From contig SLSM01000128.1 in the NCBI GenBank assembly GCA_007130445.1, forward strand, positions 1-6,366: a stretch of 6,366 bases of DNA, given 5' to 3'. The notes beneath the pieces were generated by a model. The model made no database searches. It was not told where the DNA came from and was given only the letters and a program-made list of their open reading frames with translations. Positions 5,783-6,366 of this stretch are shown one piece after another (position 1 is the stretch's first letter; the number at the start of each line of letters is the position of its first letter). A program made the translations under genes and the position numbers. The stretch is from Trueperaceae bacterium (GTDB lineage: Bacteria; Deinococcota; Deinococci; Deinococcales; Trueperaceae).

Positions 5783-6366
5783 ATGGGACGACTCGGAGCG
5801 CACGTGTCGGCGGCTGGCGGCGTGGCGAACGCCTTCGAACGCGGCGCCGCGATCGGCTGCGACGCGCTGCAGGTGTTCGTGAAGAACGCCAGCACCTGGC
5901 GCGGGAAAGCGCTCGACGATCGCGCGATCGAAGCCTTCCGCGAGGCGCGCGCCGTCACGGCCGGCCCGGGGGTTCCGGCGCCGCTACCGGTGGTCGCGCA
6001 CGCCTCGTACCTGATCAACCTCGCGAGCCCGGAGCCCCCGACGGCCGAGCGTTCGCGCGAGGCGCTCCTGGACGAGCTGCAGCGCTGTGACGCGCTCGGC
6101 ATCGACGGGCTCGTGCTCCACCCGGGCGCGCACGTCGGCACGGGCGAGGACGCGGGCCTGGACGCGGTCGCGGCGGCGCTCGACGACGTCTTCGCACGCC
6201 ACGAGGGCGGCGCGACGATCCTGCTGCTCGAGAACACGGCCGGCCAGGGCACGGTGCTCGGCGCCGACCTGGCGCACCACGGCCGGCTGCTGCGCAGCGT
6301 CGCCGCGCCGGAGCGCCTCGGCGTCTGCCTCGACACCTGCCACGCGTTCGCCGCAGGCATCGACCT
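5783..6366 (+). CDS. nfo: Deoxyribonuclease IV (endonuclease IV, AP endonuclease), partial
   Basis: Nfo is a trinuclear-zinc TIM-barrel enzyme that cleaves 5' to abasic sites and removes 3' blocking groups in base excision repair. The N-terminal 194 residues are visible, out of about 280 for the family; the 3' end lies beyond the right edge. Motifs in order are LGAHVSAAGG (4-13), LQVFVKN (29-35, where QIFTKN is usual), VVAHASYLINLA (70-81, zinc ligand H73), LVLHPGAHVG (110-119, H113), LLLENTAGQG (147-156, ligand E150) and GVCLDTCHAFAAGID (180-194, D184 and H187). The remaining ligands fall outside the window. The ATG directly precedes the family start and lies seven bases after TAGACT, so the mRNA is probably leaderless. 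It shares its promoter region with nucS on the opposite strand, which puts two DNA-damage enzymes under a common control site. Confidence 0.95.
   Translation, partial: MGRLGAHVSAAGGVANAFERGAAIGCDALQVFVKNASTWRGKALDDRAIEAFREARAVTAGPGVPAPLPVVAHASYLINLASPEPPTAERSREALLDELQRCDALGIDGLVLHPGAHVGTGEDAGLDAVAAALDDVFARHEGGATILLLENTAGQGTVLGADLAHHGRLLRSVAAPERLGVCLDTCHAFAAGID

Noticed and set aside
5917..5930. Perfect 14-bp palindrome CGATCGCGCGATCG inside nfo
   Set aside because: It is explained by codons for Asp-Asp-Arg-Ala-Ile-Glu in GC-rich DNA. It is a single copy inside a coding region with no other sign of function.
5740..6360. Upstream extension of the nucS frame
   Set aside because: The added residues are antisense to nfo and show no similarity to NucS. 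The start at 5739 matches family length and the promoter spacing.
1..6366. Defence island, mobile element, CRISPR or RNA gene
   Set aside because: Both strands were read. All space is filled by seven chromosomal-type genes with short gaps, and no repeats, integrase, transposase, tRNA or rRNA pattern was seen.

Overview
The window is dense, very GC-rich bacterial chromosome with seven genes, the first and last cut by the window edges. I see no RNA genes, insertion sequences, phage genes or CRISPR repeats, and no gene-free stretch above 160 bases. The content suggests Deinococcota (perhaps a Truepera-like lineage), with a high-GC actinobacterial lineage as the alternative. The reasons are a NucS/EndoMS mismatch nuclease (archaea, Actinomycetota, some Deinococcota), an HD-GYP response regulator, very high GC, and -10 elements placed exactly where a leaderless mRNA would begin at the start codon. 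This assignment is inference.

Layout. From 2491 leftwards on the minus strand runs a compact operon: a divergent galT-like gene, a small FtsB/DivIC-like membrane protein overlapping it by 4 bases (GTGA), and 24 bases later the carboxyltransferase subunit of a biotin-dependent acyl-CoA carboxylase (N-terminal 330 residues). Divergently, the plus strand carries an RpfG-like REC/HD-GYP response regulator (2650-3768), then a YqjM-type old yellow enzyme (3865-4944). The old yellow enzyme converges on nucS (minus, 4978-5739), with a short GC hairpin between them. nucS is divergent from nfo (endonuclease IV, plus, from 5783, truncated at the right edge).

How they fit together. nucS and nfo form a DNA-repair pair (mismatch cleavage and AP-site cleavage) sharing one compact promoter region. 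That region is a perfect 11-bp inverted repeat containing two outward-facing TAGACT elements 17 bp apart, so each promoter's -35 position lies on the other's -10. The other genes look like ordinary sugar, acyl-CoA, redox, signalling and division functions. The most unusual protein is the GalT homologue: it keeps the HPH nucleophile but has lost three of the four zinc ligands and three phosphate-pocket residues known from E. coli GalT. I did not find a new defence-type or mobile system here.
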